From positions 1 through 13,502 of the forward strand of contig CANQTJ010000032.1 in NCBI GenBank assembly GCA_947626705.1: a stretch of DNA of 13,502 bases. Direction: 5' to 3'. This document shows positions 6,395-13,494 of the stretch, in pieces. A program made the translations under genes and the position numbers. Origin of the DNA: an uncultured Clostridia bacterium (GTDB lineage Bacteria > Bacillota > Clostridia > TANB77 > CAG-508). The notes below the pieces were generated by a model. It saw only the letters and a list, made by a program, of their open reading frames with translations. It had not been told where the DNA came from and searched no databases. Numbering within the stretch: position 1 is the first letter of the stretch; each line of letters opens with the position of its first letter.

Positions 6395-6838
6395 ATGAGA
6401 ATATCTGATGTAATAGAAGATTTTATAAAAGATTTATTTGAAGAAGATGACTTTATAGAAATTCAAAGAAATGAATTAGCTCAACATTTTAATTGTGTAC
6501 CATCACAAATAAATTATGTAATATCAACAAGATTTAAACCTTCGCAAGGATATTATGTAGAAAGCAAAAGAGGTGGTGGAGGCAATATCAAAATTAAAAA
6601 AATAAGCAATACAAAAGCAGATTATATAATGCATATAATAAATAATATAGACAAAACTATAACAATGAATGATATTGATGTATTATTAAGTGATTTTTTG
6701 ACATACAACATAATAACACAGCAAGAAGCTAAACTTTTAAAAGTTGCAACAAGCGATAATGTTCTTAAGCTAGATAAAAATATTAAAGATGAAGTTAGAG
6801 CAAGAATTTTTAAAAATATGTTATTAAATATTGAGTAA
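6395..6838 (+). CDS. ctsR: Transcriptional repressor CtsR
   Basis: Repressor of class III heat-shock genes (the clp/mcs regulon), released on heat or protein stress. At 147 residues it is close to the usual ~150. The N-terminal winged helix-turn-helix covers about 1-70. The helix with VPSQINYVISTRF (35-47) is the DNA-reading element. The glycine-rich wing RGGGGNIKI (59-67) is the heat-sensing loop, and its arginine is the site McsB phosphorylates in Bacillus. The C-terminal helical dimerisation/McsA-McsB contact domain ends with VRARIFKNMLL. RBS AAGGAG at 6381-6386 with 8-base spacing. It is the first gene of the cluster and, given the two operators upstream, is autoregulated. mcsA follows after 33 bases. 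Confidence 0.97.
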   Translation: MRISDVIEDFIKDLFEEDDFIEIQRNELAQHFNCVPSQINYVISTRFKPSQGYYVESKRGGGGNIKIKKISNTKADYIMHIINNIDKTITMNDIDVLLSDFLTYNIITQQEAKLLKVATSDNVLKLDKNIKDEVRARIFKNMLLNIE

Positions 6839-6871
6839 TTTTCAATAAAAAAATTATAAGGAGTGATTAAT

Positions 6872-7417
6872 ATGTTATGTGATAATTGTGGAAAAAGAGA
6901 AGCAAATGTTAGATATTCAGAAAATATTAATGGAGTAAAAAAGGAATTACATTTATGTGAAGAATGTAGCCAAAAATTAGGAATAACAGATAGAATGGAT
7001 TTTAGAATGCCATCATTAGATTTTTCAAACTTTTTTGGAAGTTTTTTAGAAGATTTCAGTACACCAGAGTTTATGCCATTATTAAATGAAGTAAAACAAA
7101 TTAAATGTGATAGTTGTAATTCAACATTTGACGATATTATAAATACTGGTAGATACGGATGTGCAAACTGCTATGATGTTTTTGAAGATAGAATGGATCC
7201 AATTTTAAAGAAATTACAAGGTGCAAATAGACATACTGGAAGATTGGGAAAAATTTCAGATAATAAGCTAAAATATGAAGAAAGCAAAGAAAATAAAAAA
7301 CAAGAAAAGCATGAAAATAAATTAGAAGAATTACAAGCAAAGTTAAAACAAGCTATTAAAGAAGAAAGATATGAAGATGCTGCTAAAATTAGAGATGAAA
7401 TAAATAAGTTAAAATAA
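6872..7417 (+). CDS. mcsA: McsA, zinc-finger activator of McsB
   Basis: Partner protein that activates the McsB arginine kinase and contributes to CtsR inactivation. The ATG at 6872 is chosen over the in-frame GTG at 6863, because AAGGAG (6858-6863) would overlap the GTG and sits 8 bases before the ATG. This gives 181 residues. Four CxxC pairs are present: C3/C6, C29/C32, C79/C82 and C97/C100, enough for two zinc sites. A Lys/Glu-rich linker leads to a C-terminal UVR motif (about 148-181, with EERYEDAAKIRDEINKL), a coiled element also found in UvrB and ClpC. Length and layout are normal for the family. Instead of continuing directly into mcsB, the operon is interrupted here by a minus-strand gene unit. 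Confidence 0.95.
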   Translation: MLCDNCGKREANVRYSENINGVKKELHLCEECSQKLGITDRMDFRMPSLDFSNFFGSFLEDFSTPEFMPLLNEVKQIKCDSCNSTFDDIINTGRYGCANCYDVFEDRMDPILKKLQGANRHTGRLGKISDNKLKYEESKENKKQEKHENKLEELQAKLKQAIKEERYEDAAKIRDEINKLK

Positions 7418-7443
7418 AAAAAGCCCCCGTGGAGGCAGGCTTT
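7416..7443 (-). terminator. Terminator of the minus-strand gene at 7465-7782
   Basis: Read on the minus strand, AAAGCC (7443-7438) pairs with GGCTTT (7425-7420), with additional C/G pairing inside. A run of seven Ts (7422-7416) overlaps the hairpin base and follows it. On the plus strand the following bases are only TTTAGGTTTC, so it should stop minus-strand transcription more strongly than mcsA read-through. It touches the mcsA stop codon. Confidence 0.7.
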
Positions 7444-7464
7444 AGGTTTCTAATCTACATCTGG

Positions 7465-7782
7465 CTAGTTGACGATACGATCTAAATATAATAGAAAATC
7501 ATCAATATTGCCCTCGAGATACTTACAAATGTAATATAAGCATTTATAAGATTCAGTTTCAGAGAGAGCAATATTAGCTGGAAGATCGGTTTTATAGTAT
7601 AATGAAACCAAAAGCTTACAAGCATCTGTACCGATAATTTCCACAAGGACATAAGCTGTTGCCCAAAGACTTTGATTAACATTGTCTTGATTAACATCGT
7701 CTTCTTCAATGCTTGCAAGAAATGCATTACAAACTTTGTAAACAAAATCGGAAACAGAAATAGTAATAGTAGTATCTTTCAT
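7465..7782 (-). CDS. Unknown 105-residue protein, antisense in the mcsA-mcsB gap
   Basis: I do not recognise this protein. The start at 7782 is supported by a strong GGAGGTGG (7794-7787) with a 4-base spacer; an upstream in-frame ATG (7809) has no such site. The predicted protein is acidic and helical. It opens MKDTTITISVSDFVYKVCNAF and ends in YYICKYLEGNIDDFLLYLDR. There is no signal peptide or clear membrane helix. Residues DVNQD-NVNQ come from a 15-base tandem duplication (7672-7701). GC is about a third by hand count, a little above the neighbouring mcs genes, with more varied codon use, which hints at separate origin. It has its own consensus promoter and terminator, so it is a complete monocistronic unit facing against the heat-shock operon. 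A mobile-element or phage-derived cargo gene is possible but nothing shows it. Confidence 0.75.
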   Translation of the reverse strand: MKDTTITISVSDFVYKVCNAFLASIEEDDVNQDNVNQSLWATAYVLVEIIGTDACKLLVSLYYKTDLPANIALSETESYKCLYYICKYLEGNIDDFLLYLDRIVN

Positions 7783-7799
7783 AAAGCCACCTCCATAGG

Positions 7800-7836
7800 G
7801 CCTGCACATAAGTGGGCTAAGACTATAAACTAGTCT
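7800..7836 (-). promoter_or_regulatory. Two leader hairpins upstream of the 7465-7782 gene
   Basis: In the minus-strand leader, AGACTA/TAGTCT (7836-7831 with 7825-7820) forms a 6-bp stem. Then GCC-CAC (7817-7812) pairs with GTG-CA-GGC (7807-7800) with a 2-base bulge. The second hairpin ends a few bases before the Shine-Dalgarno site. These could be RNA controls or a mere leader; no known riboswitch class is recognised. Confidence 0.4.
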
Positions 7837-7858
7837 AACAATAAAGTTTCATAAAATA

Positions 7859-7887
7859 ATTATATTATATTTAACATAAAATGTCAA
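7859..7887 (-). promoter_or_regulatory. Consensus sigma-A promoter driving the 7465-7782 gene
   Basis: On the minus strand TTGACA (7887-7882), a 17-base spacer and TATAAT (7864-7859) match the consensus at every position. The -35 lies 20 bases before the mcsB start codon, so transcription from here runs away from mcsB and towards mcsA. Confidence 0.85.
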
Positions 7888-7906
7888 TTAAGAAAGGAAA
7901 ATAGAT

Positions 7907-8920
7907 ATGAATTGGTATTTACAAAGTGGAAAAGAATCAGATGTAGTAATAAGCACAAGAATAAGATTTGCAAGAAATCTACAAGGATTCAAATTTAATT
8001 TAAAAACAAAAACAGATATAGACAAATTAAAAAACAAGATTAAAGAAAATGTATTTTCAATAGGATATGGCTTAAAATATTTTGAGTTAAAAGATATGGA
8101 CGATATAACAAAAATGAGTTTAGTAGAAAAAAATATAATAAGTCCAGAATATGTTTTAAATAAAAGTGATACAGGAGCAATATTAATAAATGATGAAGAA
8201 AATATCTGTATAATGATAAATGATGAGGACCATTTAAAAATTCAAGTATTCAGTTCAGGATTTGAGTTAGAAAGTACATTAAATTACGCAATAGAATTAG
8301 ACCAAAAAATCGAAGAAATTTTAGGATATAGTACAAATAAAAAATATGGATATTTAACAAGTATGCCAACTAATTGTGGTACAGGTTTAAAAGCTTCTGT
8401 AATGGTACACTTACCAGCATTAGAGAAAACTAGAAATATAGATAAAGTCTTTTATACAATAAATAATTTTGGCGTAAATATATTAGGACAATATGGACAA
8501 GATAATGAAAATACTCAAAATATATACCAAATTTCAAATAAAAGAACTTTAGGAGTAACAGAACAAGAAATTATTGAAAATATAAAAGTTGTAACAAATA
8601 AACTAATTGAACAAGAAAGAAAAGCAAGAAAATTTTTAGCAAAAGATACTATCGACTTAGAAGACACTATTTATAGAAGTTATGGACTATTAAATAATTG
8701 TAGGAAAATTTCATTAGATGAAGCAGAAAAATTAATTTCAAATGTAAAAATGGGAACTGATTTAGGAATTTTAAAAGAATTAAATGATAGCAAAATTCAA
8801 AAGCTTAGTTTATATACAAAACCTGCAAGTATGCAAAAATTTTTAGGAGAACAATATGAGCCTTTAGAAAGGGATATTAAAAGAGCTGAAATTATTAAAC
8901 AAATAATAAATGAAAAATAA
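7907..8920 (+). CDS. mcsB: McsB, protein-arginine kinase homologue with altered active site
   Basis: Homologue of the phosphagen-kinase-type enzyme that phosphorylates protein arginines, marks them for ClpCP and inactivates CtsR. At 337 residues it is slightly short of the usual ~350-365. Recognisable motifs are VISTRIRFARN (14-24), LVEKNIISPE (72-81), INDEDHLKIQ (104-113), SMPTNCGTGLKASVMVHLPAL (around 152-172), YQISNKRTLG (207-216), YRSYGLLNNCR and, near the end, ERDIKRA. Against recalled B. subtilis numbering (offset 14 in the central part) E121 is kept, but R125 is Lys111, C167 is Met153, R176 is Lys162, R207 is Leu193 and E212 is Gln198. The Arg-Asp pair linked to phosphoarginine binding is kept (R322-D323). 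RBS GAAAGGAAA near 7893. It may act as an adaptor rather than a kinase; this is inference. Confidence 0.9.
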   Translation: MNWYLQSGKESDVVISTRIRFARNLQGFKFNLKTKTDIDKLKNKIKENVFSIGYGLKYFELKDMDDITKMSLVEKNIISPEYVLNKSDTGAILINDEENICIMINDEDHLKIQVFSSGFELESTLNYAIELDQKIEEILGYSTNKKYGYLTSMPTNCGTGLKASVMVHLPALEKTRNIDKVFYTINNFGVNILGQYGQDNENTQNIYQISNKRTLGVTEQEIIENIKVVTNKLIEQERKARKFLAKDTIDLEDTIYRSYGLLNNCRKISLDEAEKLISNVKMGTDLGILKELNDSKIQKLSLYTKPASMQKFLGEQYEPLERDIKRAEIIKQIINEK

Positions 8921-8940
8921 AAAGCCCCTATGCAAGGGGC
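8912..8940 (-). terminator. Strong terminator of the minus-strand gene at 8953-9090
   Basis: A perfect 6-bp G/C-rich stem pairs GCCCCT (8940-8935 on the minus strand) with AGGGGC (8929-8924) over a 5-base loop. TTTTTATTTTTC (8923-8912) follows on the minus strand. The T run overlaps the last codons of mcsB. No T run follows on the plus strand. Confidence 0.85.
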
Positions 8941-8952
8941 AGGAGATAAATG

Positions 8953-9090
8953 TTAGTCAGATTCAGATATAAATAAAAAGCCTATTATTGCTAAAGTTAT
9001 AGTACTGTTTACTGAATGGGTAAAATACAGTATAGCAATACAAATTACAGCAAGTGATAGATATCCGACAATCTTACTAATGTTTTTCAT
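8953..9090 (-). CDS. 45-residue two-helix membrane peptide, antisense in the mcsB-clpC gap
   Basis: I do not recognise this protein. The ORF starts at ATG 9090-9088 and stops at 8955-8953. A very strong Shine-Dalgarno, AGGAGGG, sits 7 bases upstream. The sequence begins with a short basic stretch (MKNISK), then a hydrophobic helix (about residues 7-23, VGYLSLAVICIAILYF). A short polar turn (THSVNST) leads to a second helix (about 30-42, TLAIIGFLFI) and an acidic tail (SESD). It is therefore probably a small inner-membrane hairpin. Codons include CTA, GTC and ACC, rare in the neighbouring genes. With its own promoter, leader hairpin and terminator it forms a complete unit. Roles such as membrane-stress peptide, toxin or holin-like peptide are all possible and none is demonstrated. 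Confidence 0.7.
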   Translation of the reverse strand: MKNISKIVGYLSLAVICIAILYFTHSVNSTITLAIIGFLFISESD

Positions 9091-9113
9091 AGATGTTCCC
9101 TCCTAGAAGATAA

Positions 9114-9132
9114 GATATAACATTGTTATATC
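9114..9132. promoter_or_regulatory. 8-bp palindromic hairpin in the leader of the 8953-9090 gene
   Basis: GATATAAC (9114-9121) and GTTATATC (9125-9132) are perfectly complementary around a 3-base centre. It lies just upstream of the Shine-Dalgarno site and downstream of the promoter, so it could be an RNA hairpin or a repressor operator. Confidence 0.5.
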
Positions 9133-9155
9133 CGGTTAATAAAGTTACTATATGT

Positions 9156-9184
9156 ATTATAATGATATTAATATAATTTGTCAA
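9156..9184 (-). promoter_or_regulatory. Consensus sigma-A promoter driving the 8953-9090 gene
   Basis: On the minus strand TTGACA (9184-9179), a 17-base spacer and TATAAT (9161-9156) match the consensus perfectly. The plus-strand view of the same -10 also contains TATAAT (9158-9163), but with no good -35, so a plus-strand clpC promoter is not supported. Confidence 0.85.
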
Positions 9185-9208
9185 TATAAATGAAAGGAAG
9201 TGTATAGT

Positions 9209-11680
9209 ATGACATATAAATTTACAAACAGAGCAAATAAAGCAATAGAAATTGCAAATGACATAGCCTTAGAGTTAGGACATAACTATATAGGAACAGA
9301 ACATATATTATATGGACTAGCCAAAGAAGGCGCAGGAATTGCATCAAAAGTACTTGAAAATCAACAAGTAACATCAGAAGATATTTTAAATAAAATAGAA
9401 GAATTAATAGGAAGTGATGAGCCTATTGAAAATGTTATTGATTTTACACCAAGAACAAAAAGAGTAGTAGAATCTGCTTTTATTGAAGCTAGAAAATTAG
9501 GCTACAATTATATAGGAACAGAACACATTTTAATAGGAATTTTAAGAGAAGGAGATTGTATAGCGGCAAAAATTTTATTAGATTTAAATGTAAATATTCC
9601 TAAATTGTATAATGAAATAGTAAAAGTTATAAATGAAGGAGAAAGTTATAATTCAGACGATGAAGAAACAAGTAATGCAAATTCAAGACAAAGAAGTAGA
9701 GGAAAAGGAAGTTATAATCAAACACCAACATTAAACCAATTTGGAGAAGATTTAACTAAAAAAGCAGAAGAAGGAAAACTTGACCCAATAATAGGAAGAA
9801 AAGAAGAAATCGAAAGAGTTATACAAATTTTATCAAGAAGAACAAAAAATAATCCATGTTTAATAGGAGAACCTGGAGTAGGAAAAACTGCTGCCGTTGA
9901 AGGACTAGCACAAAAGATTATATCAGGAGATGTACCAGAAATTTTAAAAGATAAAAGAGTCGTAACATTAGATATCTCAGGAATGGTAGCAGGAGCAAAA
10001 TATAGAGGTGATTTTGAAGAAAGAATAAAAAAAGCTTTAAATGAAGTTAAAAAAGTAGGAGATATAATTCTTTTCATAGATGAGATTCACACAATAGTAG
10101 GTGCAGGAGCAGCGGAAGGTGCAATTGACGCAGCAAATATTTTAAAACCATTACTTGCAAGAGGAGAAATTCAATTAGTAGGTGCAACAACTTTAAATGA
10201 ATATAGAAAATTCATTGAAAAAGATGCAGCTTTAGAAAGAAGGTTTAGTCCAGTTACAGTTAATGAACCATCAGAAAAAGATACGGTTTTGATTTTAAAA
10301 GGAATAAGAGATAAATATGAAGCACACCATAATGTCAAAATCACAGATGAAGCAATAGAGGCAGCAGTTGGATTATCTGTAAGATATGTAAATGATAGAT
10401 TTTTGCCAGATAAAGCAATTGATTTAATAGATGAGGCAGCATCTCGTGCAAGATTAAGAACTTTTACAGAACCTGATAATTTAAAAAAATTACAGGAAAA
10501 TATAGAGAAAATTAAAAATGAAAAAGAAGAGGCTATTATTAATCAAAAGTTTGAAAAAGCAGCAGAATTAAGGGATAAAGAAAAAGAATTAAAAGAAAAA
10601 TTTGAAAAAGAACAAAGTAAATGGAAAAATAAAAATACTAAATCAATTGTAAATATTACAGAAGAAAATATTGCAGAAGTTATAGCAAACTGGACAGGAA
10701 TACCTGCTAAAAAAATAACTGAAGATGAAAATGAAAAATTAAAAAACTTAGAAAAAGAATTGCATAAAAGAGTAATAGGACAAAATGAAGCTGTAGAAGC
10801 GGTATCTAAAGCAATAAGGAGAGGAAGAGTGGGATTAAAAGATCCTAAAAGACCAATAGGTTCATTTCTATTCTTAGGTCCAACAGGTGTTGGAAAGACA
10901 GAACTTTCAAAAGCATTAGCAGAAGTATTATTTGGCGATGAAAATGCAATGGTAAGAATTGATATGTCAGAATTTATGGAGCCACATTCAGTATCAAAAT
11001 TAATAGGTTCTCCTCCAGGATATGTAGGTTTTGATGAAGGTGGGCAGTTAACTGAAAAAATAAGAAGAAAACCATATTCAGTAATATTATTTGATGAAAT
11101 TGAAAAAGCACACCCAGATGTAATGAATATGTTGTTACAAATTCTTGAAGACGGAAGGTTAACAGATAGTCAAGGAAGAACAGTAAACTTTAAAAATACA
11201 GTAATAATTATGACATCAAATTTAGGAGCTAGAGTAATTACAGATAAAAAGTTTTTAGGATTTACAAATAATACATCAATTGATAAAAATGAAAATGAAC
11301 AAAAAGAATATGAAAATACTAAAAAAGAAGTTATGGATATATTAAAAAAAGAATTAAGACCAGAATTTATAAATCGTATAGATGAAATTATAGTATTCCA
11401 TAAATTAAATGATGATGAAATAAATCAAATTATTGATATTATGCTTAAAGAAGTTATAAATAGATTAAAAGAACAAAAATATGATATTGAGTTAGAGCCA
11501 CAAGTTAAAGAATTAATCGCTAAGGAAGGTATTGATAAAAATTTTGGTGCTAGACCTTTAAGAAGAACTATTCAAAATTTAGTTGAAGATAAATTAGCAG
11601 AGGCTATTTTAGATGGAAAATTAAATAAAGGAAAGACTGCGAAATTTACGGTAAAAGATGGACAAATAACACAAATGTAA
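9209..11680 (+). CDS. clpC: ClpC, AAA+ unfoldase of the ClpCP protease
   Basis: Hexameric ATP-dependent unfoldase that delivers substrates, including arginine-phosphorylated ones, to ClpP. The ATG at 9209 is chosen over the in-frame GTG at 9200 because AAAGGAAG (9193-9200) would overlap the GTG and spaces 8 bases to the ATG; this gives 823 residues. Two Clp N repeats lie within residues 1-145 (GTEHILYGL and GTEHILIGI). AAA1 has Walker A GEPGVGKT (220-227) and Walker B IILFIDE (286-292). The middle domain carries a UVR-type coiled coil (about 440-474), the mark of ClpC as opposed to ClpA or ClpE. AAA2 has GPTGVGKT (557-564) and VILFDE (625-630). A D2-small domain with NFGARPLRRTIQ closes the protein. 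It is the last gene of the cluster, 288 bases after mcsB, with a terminator downstream. Confidence 0.98.
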   Translation: MTYKFTNRANKAIEIANDIALELGHNYIGTEHILYGLAKEGAGIASKVLENQQVTSEDILNKIEELIGSDEPIENVIDFTPRTKRVVESAFIEARKLGYNYIGTEHILIGILREGDCIAAKILLDLNVNIPKLYNEIVKVINEGESYNSDDEETSNANSRQRSRGKGSYNQTPTLNQFGEDLTKKAEEGKLDPIIGRKEEIERVIQILSRRTKNNPCLIGEPGVGKTAAVEGLAQKIISGDVPEILKDKRVVTLDISGMVAGAKYRGDFEERIKKALNEVKKVGDIILFIDEIHTIVGAGAAEGAIDAANILKPLLARGEIQLVGATTLNEYRKFIEKDAALERRFSPVTVNEPSEKDTVLILKGIRDKYEAHHNVKITDEAIEAAVGLSVRYVNDRFLPDKAIDLIDEAASRARLRTFTEPDNLKKLQENIEKIKNEKEEAIINQKFEKAAELRDKEKELKEKFEKEQSKWKNKNTKSIVNITEENIAEVIANWTGIPAKKITEDENEKLKNLEKELHKRVIGQNEAVEAVSKAIRRGRVGLKDPKRPIGSFLFLGPTGVGKTELSKALAEVLFGDENAMVRIDMSEFMEPHSVSKLIGSPPGYVGFDEGGQLTEKIRRKPYSVILFDEIEKAHPDVMNMLLQILEDGRLTDSQGRTVNFKNTVIIMTSNLGARVITDKKFLGFTNNTSIDKNENEQKEYENTKKEVMDILKKELRPEFINRIDEIIVFHKLNDDEINQIIDIMLKEVINRLKEQKYDIELEPQVKELIAKEGIDKNFGARPLRRTIQNLVEDKLAEAILDGKLNKGKTAKFTVKDGQITQM

Positions 11681-11690
11681 AATTGTAAAT

Positions 11691-11735
11691 AACATATAAT
11701 TATCTAAAGTTTAGGATAATTATATGTTGTTTTTG
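11691..11735 (+). terminator. Terminator of clpC
   Basis: A perfect 14-bp stem pairs AACATATAATTATC (11691-11704) with GATAATTATATGTT (11715-11728) over a 10-base loop. GTTTTTG follows. It begins 11 bases after the clpC stop codon. Confidence 0.85.
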
Positions 11736-11952
11736 TTACAACTCACATTAAAAAAAGTTTTATTAAAAAGGTTAAATATAAGATATTTGAAATTTTTGTT
11801 CTTCAAGGTCTTTAGACATTCAAATAAATTTTTTGAATGAAACTCTAGACAAATTAATAAAATAAATATAGAATAATAATGTAAAGGAGTGATAGTTTAA
11901 AAGAAAAAAATCTTTAATATCTATATGTAAAATCAGAAAGGAAGAATTTAAA
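11736..11952. other. Gene-free spacer before the FAD gene
   Basis: I see no supported gene here. It holds a hairpin with an 8-bp stem (CATTCAAA 11817-11824 with TTTGAATG 11832-11839). It also holds an isolated AAGGAG at 11884-11889 that is followed by no usable start codon, since the reading frames after it close within a few codons. The FAD gene's own RBS (AAGGAAG) lies at about 11938-11944. Confidence 0.6.
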
Positions 11953-13392
11953 ATGAAAAAATATGATGTAATAGTAGTAGGAATGGGCCCAAGCTCTATA
12001 TTTTTTGCTTATGAAATGACAAAATTAAATAAAAATAAAAAAATATTATTAATAGAACAAGGCAAAAGAGTTGAAGATAGAAATTGTCCAATTGAAAAAG
12101 TAGGTAAATGTGTGAAATGTAAACCATATTGTAGTATAACTAGTGGATTTTCAGGAGCAGGAGCATTTTCAGATGGAAAATTATCATTATACAACAAAGA
12201 TGATGAAGACTTTTATGTAGGAGGTAACTTACATAAATACGTTGGAGTTGAAGAAACAAAAAAACTAATAGATTATACAGATAAAATTTATTTAAAGTTT
12301 GGTGCAGACTCCAAATTAGAAGGAACTGAATTTGCTGACGAAGTTAAAAAGTTGAAAGATAAAGCAAGTAAAGAAGGCTTAACTTTAATAGATATACCAA
12401 TTAGACATTTAGGAACAGAAAAAGCACACGAGTTATATAAAAAATTAGAAATATATCTAGAAGAAAATAATATAGATATGATGTTTGAAACAAAAGTTGA
12501 AGATTTAATAATTGAAGATAATAAAATAAAAGGTGTAAAAATACAAAAGGTAAATAATAAGACATCAGAAGAATTAGAAGAAACAGACGAAGTTTATGCT
12601 GATAAAGTTGTTATTGCAATAGGAAGAAAAGGTGCTAACTGGTTAGTTGATATGTGTGGAAAGCATCAAATAGAAACAAAAGCAGGAGCAGTTGATATAG
12701 GAATAAGATATGAATTACCAGATTCAGTAATGGAAAAAGTAAATAAATATATGTATGAAGGTAAATTTATAGGAAAACCAGGGCCATTTAAAGATAAAGT
12801 AAGAACATTTTGTCAAAATCCAAGTGGATTTGTATCAGCTGAAGTATATGATAATAACTTATCATTAGTAAATGGACATTCATATAAAGAAAGAAAAAGT
12901 AAAAATACTAATTTAGCAATTCTTGTATCTCATAATTTTACATATCCATTTAATAAACCAATAGAATATGGGAGAAACGTTGCAAAGAACTTAAATGAAT
13001 TAGGAAATGGAAATATAGTTGTTCAAAGATTAGGAGATATATATAGAGGTAAACGTACATGGAATGAAGAATTACAAAATAATTCTGTTGTACCAACCTT
13101 AAAATCAGCAGTTCCAGGAGATATAACTTTCGCTATAGGATATAGAACAATGACAGATATACTACAATTTATTAGAACATTAGATAAAGTTGTAGAAGGT
13201 TTTGCAAATCCAGATAATTTATTATATGGTCCAGAAATAAAATTTTATAGTAACCAATTAGTAATAGATAAAAATTTTGAAACTAATATAAAAGGATTAT
13301 ATTCAATTGGAGATGGTGGAGGAATGACAAGAGGCTTGATGATGGCATCAGCATCAGGTGTTCAAATGGCAAGAATAATAGAAAGAACGTAG
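11953..13392 (+). CDS. FAD-dependent dehydrogenase, COG2509-like
   Basis: A 479-residue NAD(P)/FAD-type oxidoreductase; the substrate is unknown for this family. The N-terminal Rossmann motif is VIVVGMGPSS (6-15), followed by the acidic end of the second strand in LLIEQGKRV (32-40). A cysteine cluster (Cys45, Cys53, Cys56, Cys60) precedes SGFSGAGAFSDGKLSL (64-79). This Cys-rich segment plus GAGAFSDGKL is characteristic of the uncharacterised COG2509 dehydrogenases and may bind a metal or be redox-active. AIGRKGANWL in the middle is a second nucleotide-fold element. The C-terminal IGDGGGMTRGLMMASASG is the FAD-contacting closing motif. RBS AAGGAAG precedes the ATG. It stands alone after the clpC terminator, with a spacer in front, so it is likely its own transcription unit. 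Confidence 0.92.
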   Translation: MKKYDVIVVGMGPSSIFFAYEMTKLNKNKKILLIEQGKRVEDRNCPIEKVGKCVKCKPYCSITSGFSGAGAFSDGKLSLYNKDDEDFYVGGNLHKYVGVEETKKLIDYTDKIYLKFGADSKLEGTEFADEVKKLKDKASKEGLTLIDIPIRHLGTEKAHELYKKLEIYLEENNIDMMFETKVEDLIIEDNKIKGVKIQKVNNKTSEELEETDEVYADKVVIAIGRKGANWLVDMCGKHQIETKAGAVDIGIRYELPDSVMEKVNKYMYEGKFIGKPGPFKDKVRTFCQNPSGFVSAEVYDNNLSLVNGHSYKERKSKNTNLAILVSHNFTYPFNKPIEYGRNVAKNLNELGNGNIVVQRLGDIYRGKRTWNEELQNNSVVPTLKSAVPGDITFAIGYRTMTDILQFIRTLDKVVEGFANPDNLLYGPEIKFYSNQLVIDKNFETNIKGLYSIGDGGGMTRGLMMASASGVQMARIIERT

Positions 13393-13494
13393 GAATAAAA
13401 ATAAAAAATATAAATATAAATTAAATATGTATCATATTTTTAGTACTAAATGAATATAAATATATAATGAAACTGGGACAAGGGAGAAAATTAT

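Noticed and set aside
7881..7888. CtsR half-site (TGTCAA) before mcsB, and the same at 9179 before clpC
   Set aside because: Both are simply the reverse complements of the TTGACA -35 elements and lack the second heptad needed for a CtsR operator.
9123..9163. Possible plus-strand promoter for clpC
   Set aside because: TATAAT occurs at 9158-9163, but no acceptable -35 lies 16-18 bases upstream and there is no CtsR tandem box. The same bases are better explained as the minus-strand promoter.
9718..10077. Minus-strand ORF inside clpC
   Set aside because: It mirrors the AAA1 region of clpC and has no independent coding signal.
11800..11846. Tiny minus-strand ORF of about 15 codons in the spacer
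   Set aside because: Too short, no RBS, and it overlaps the hairpin at 11817-11839.
11884..11905. Isolated AAGGAG with a short GTG reading frame upstream of the FAD gene
   Set aside because: The frame ends after three codons and is not in phase with the FAD gene, so it is not an alternative start; at most a relic.
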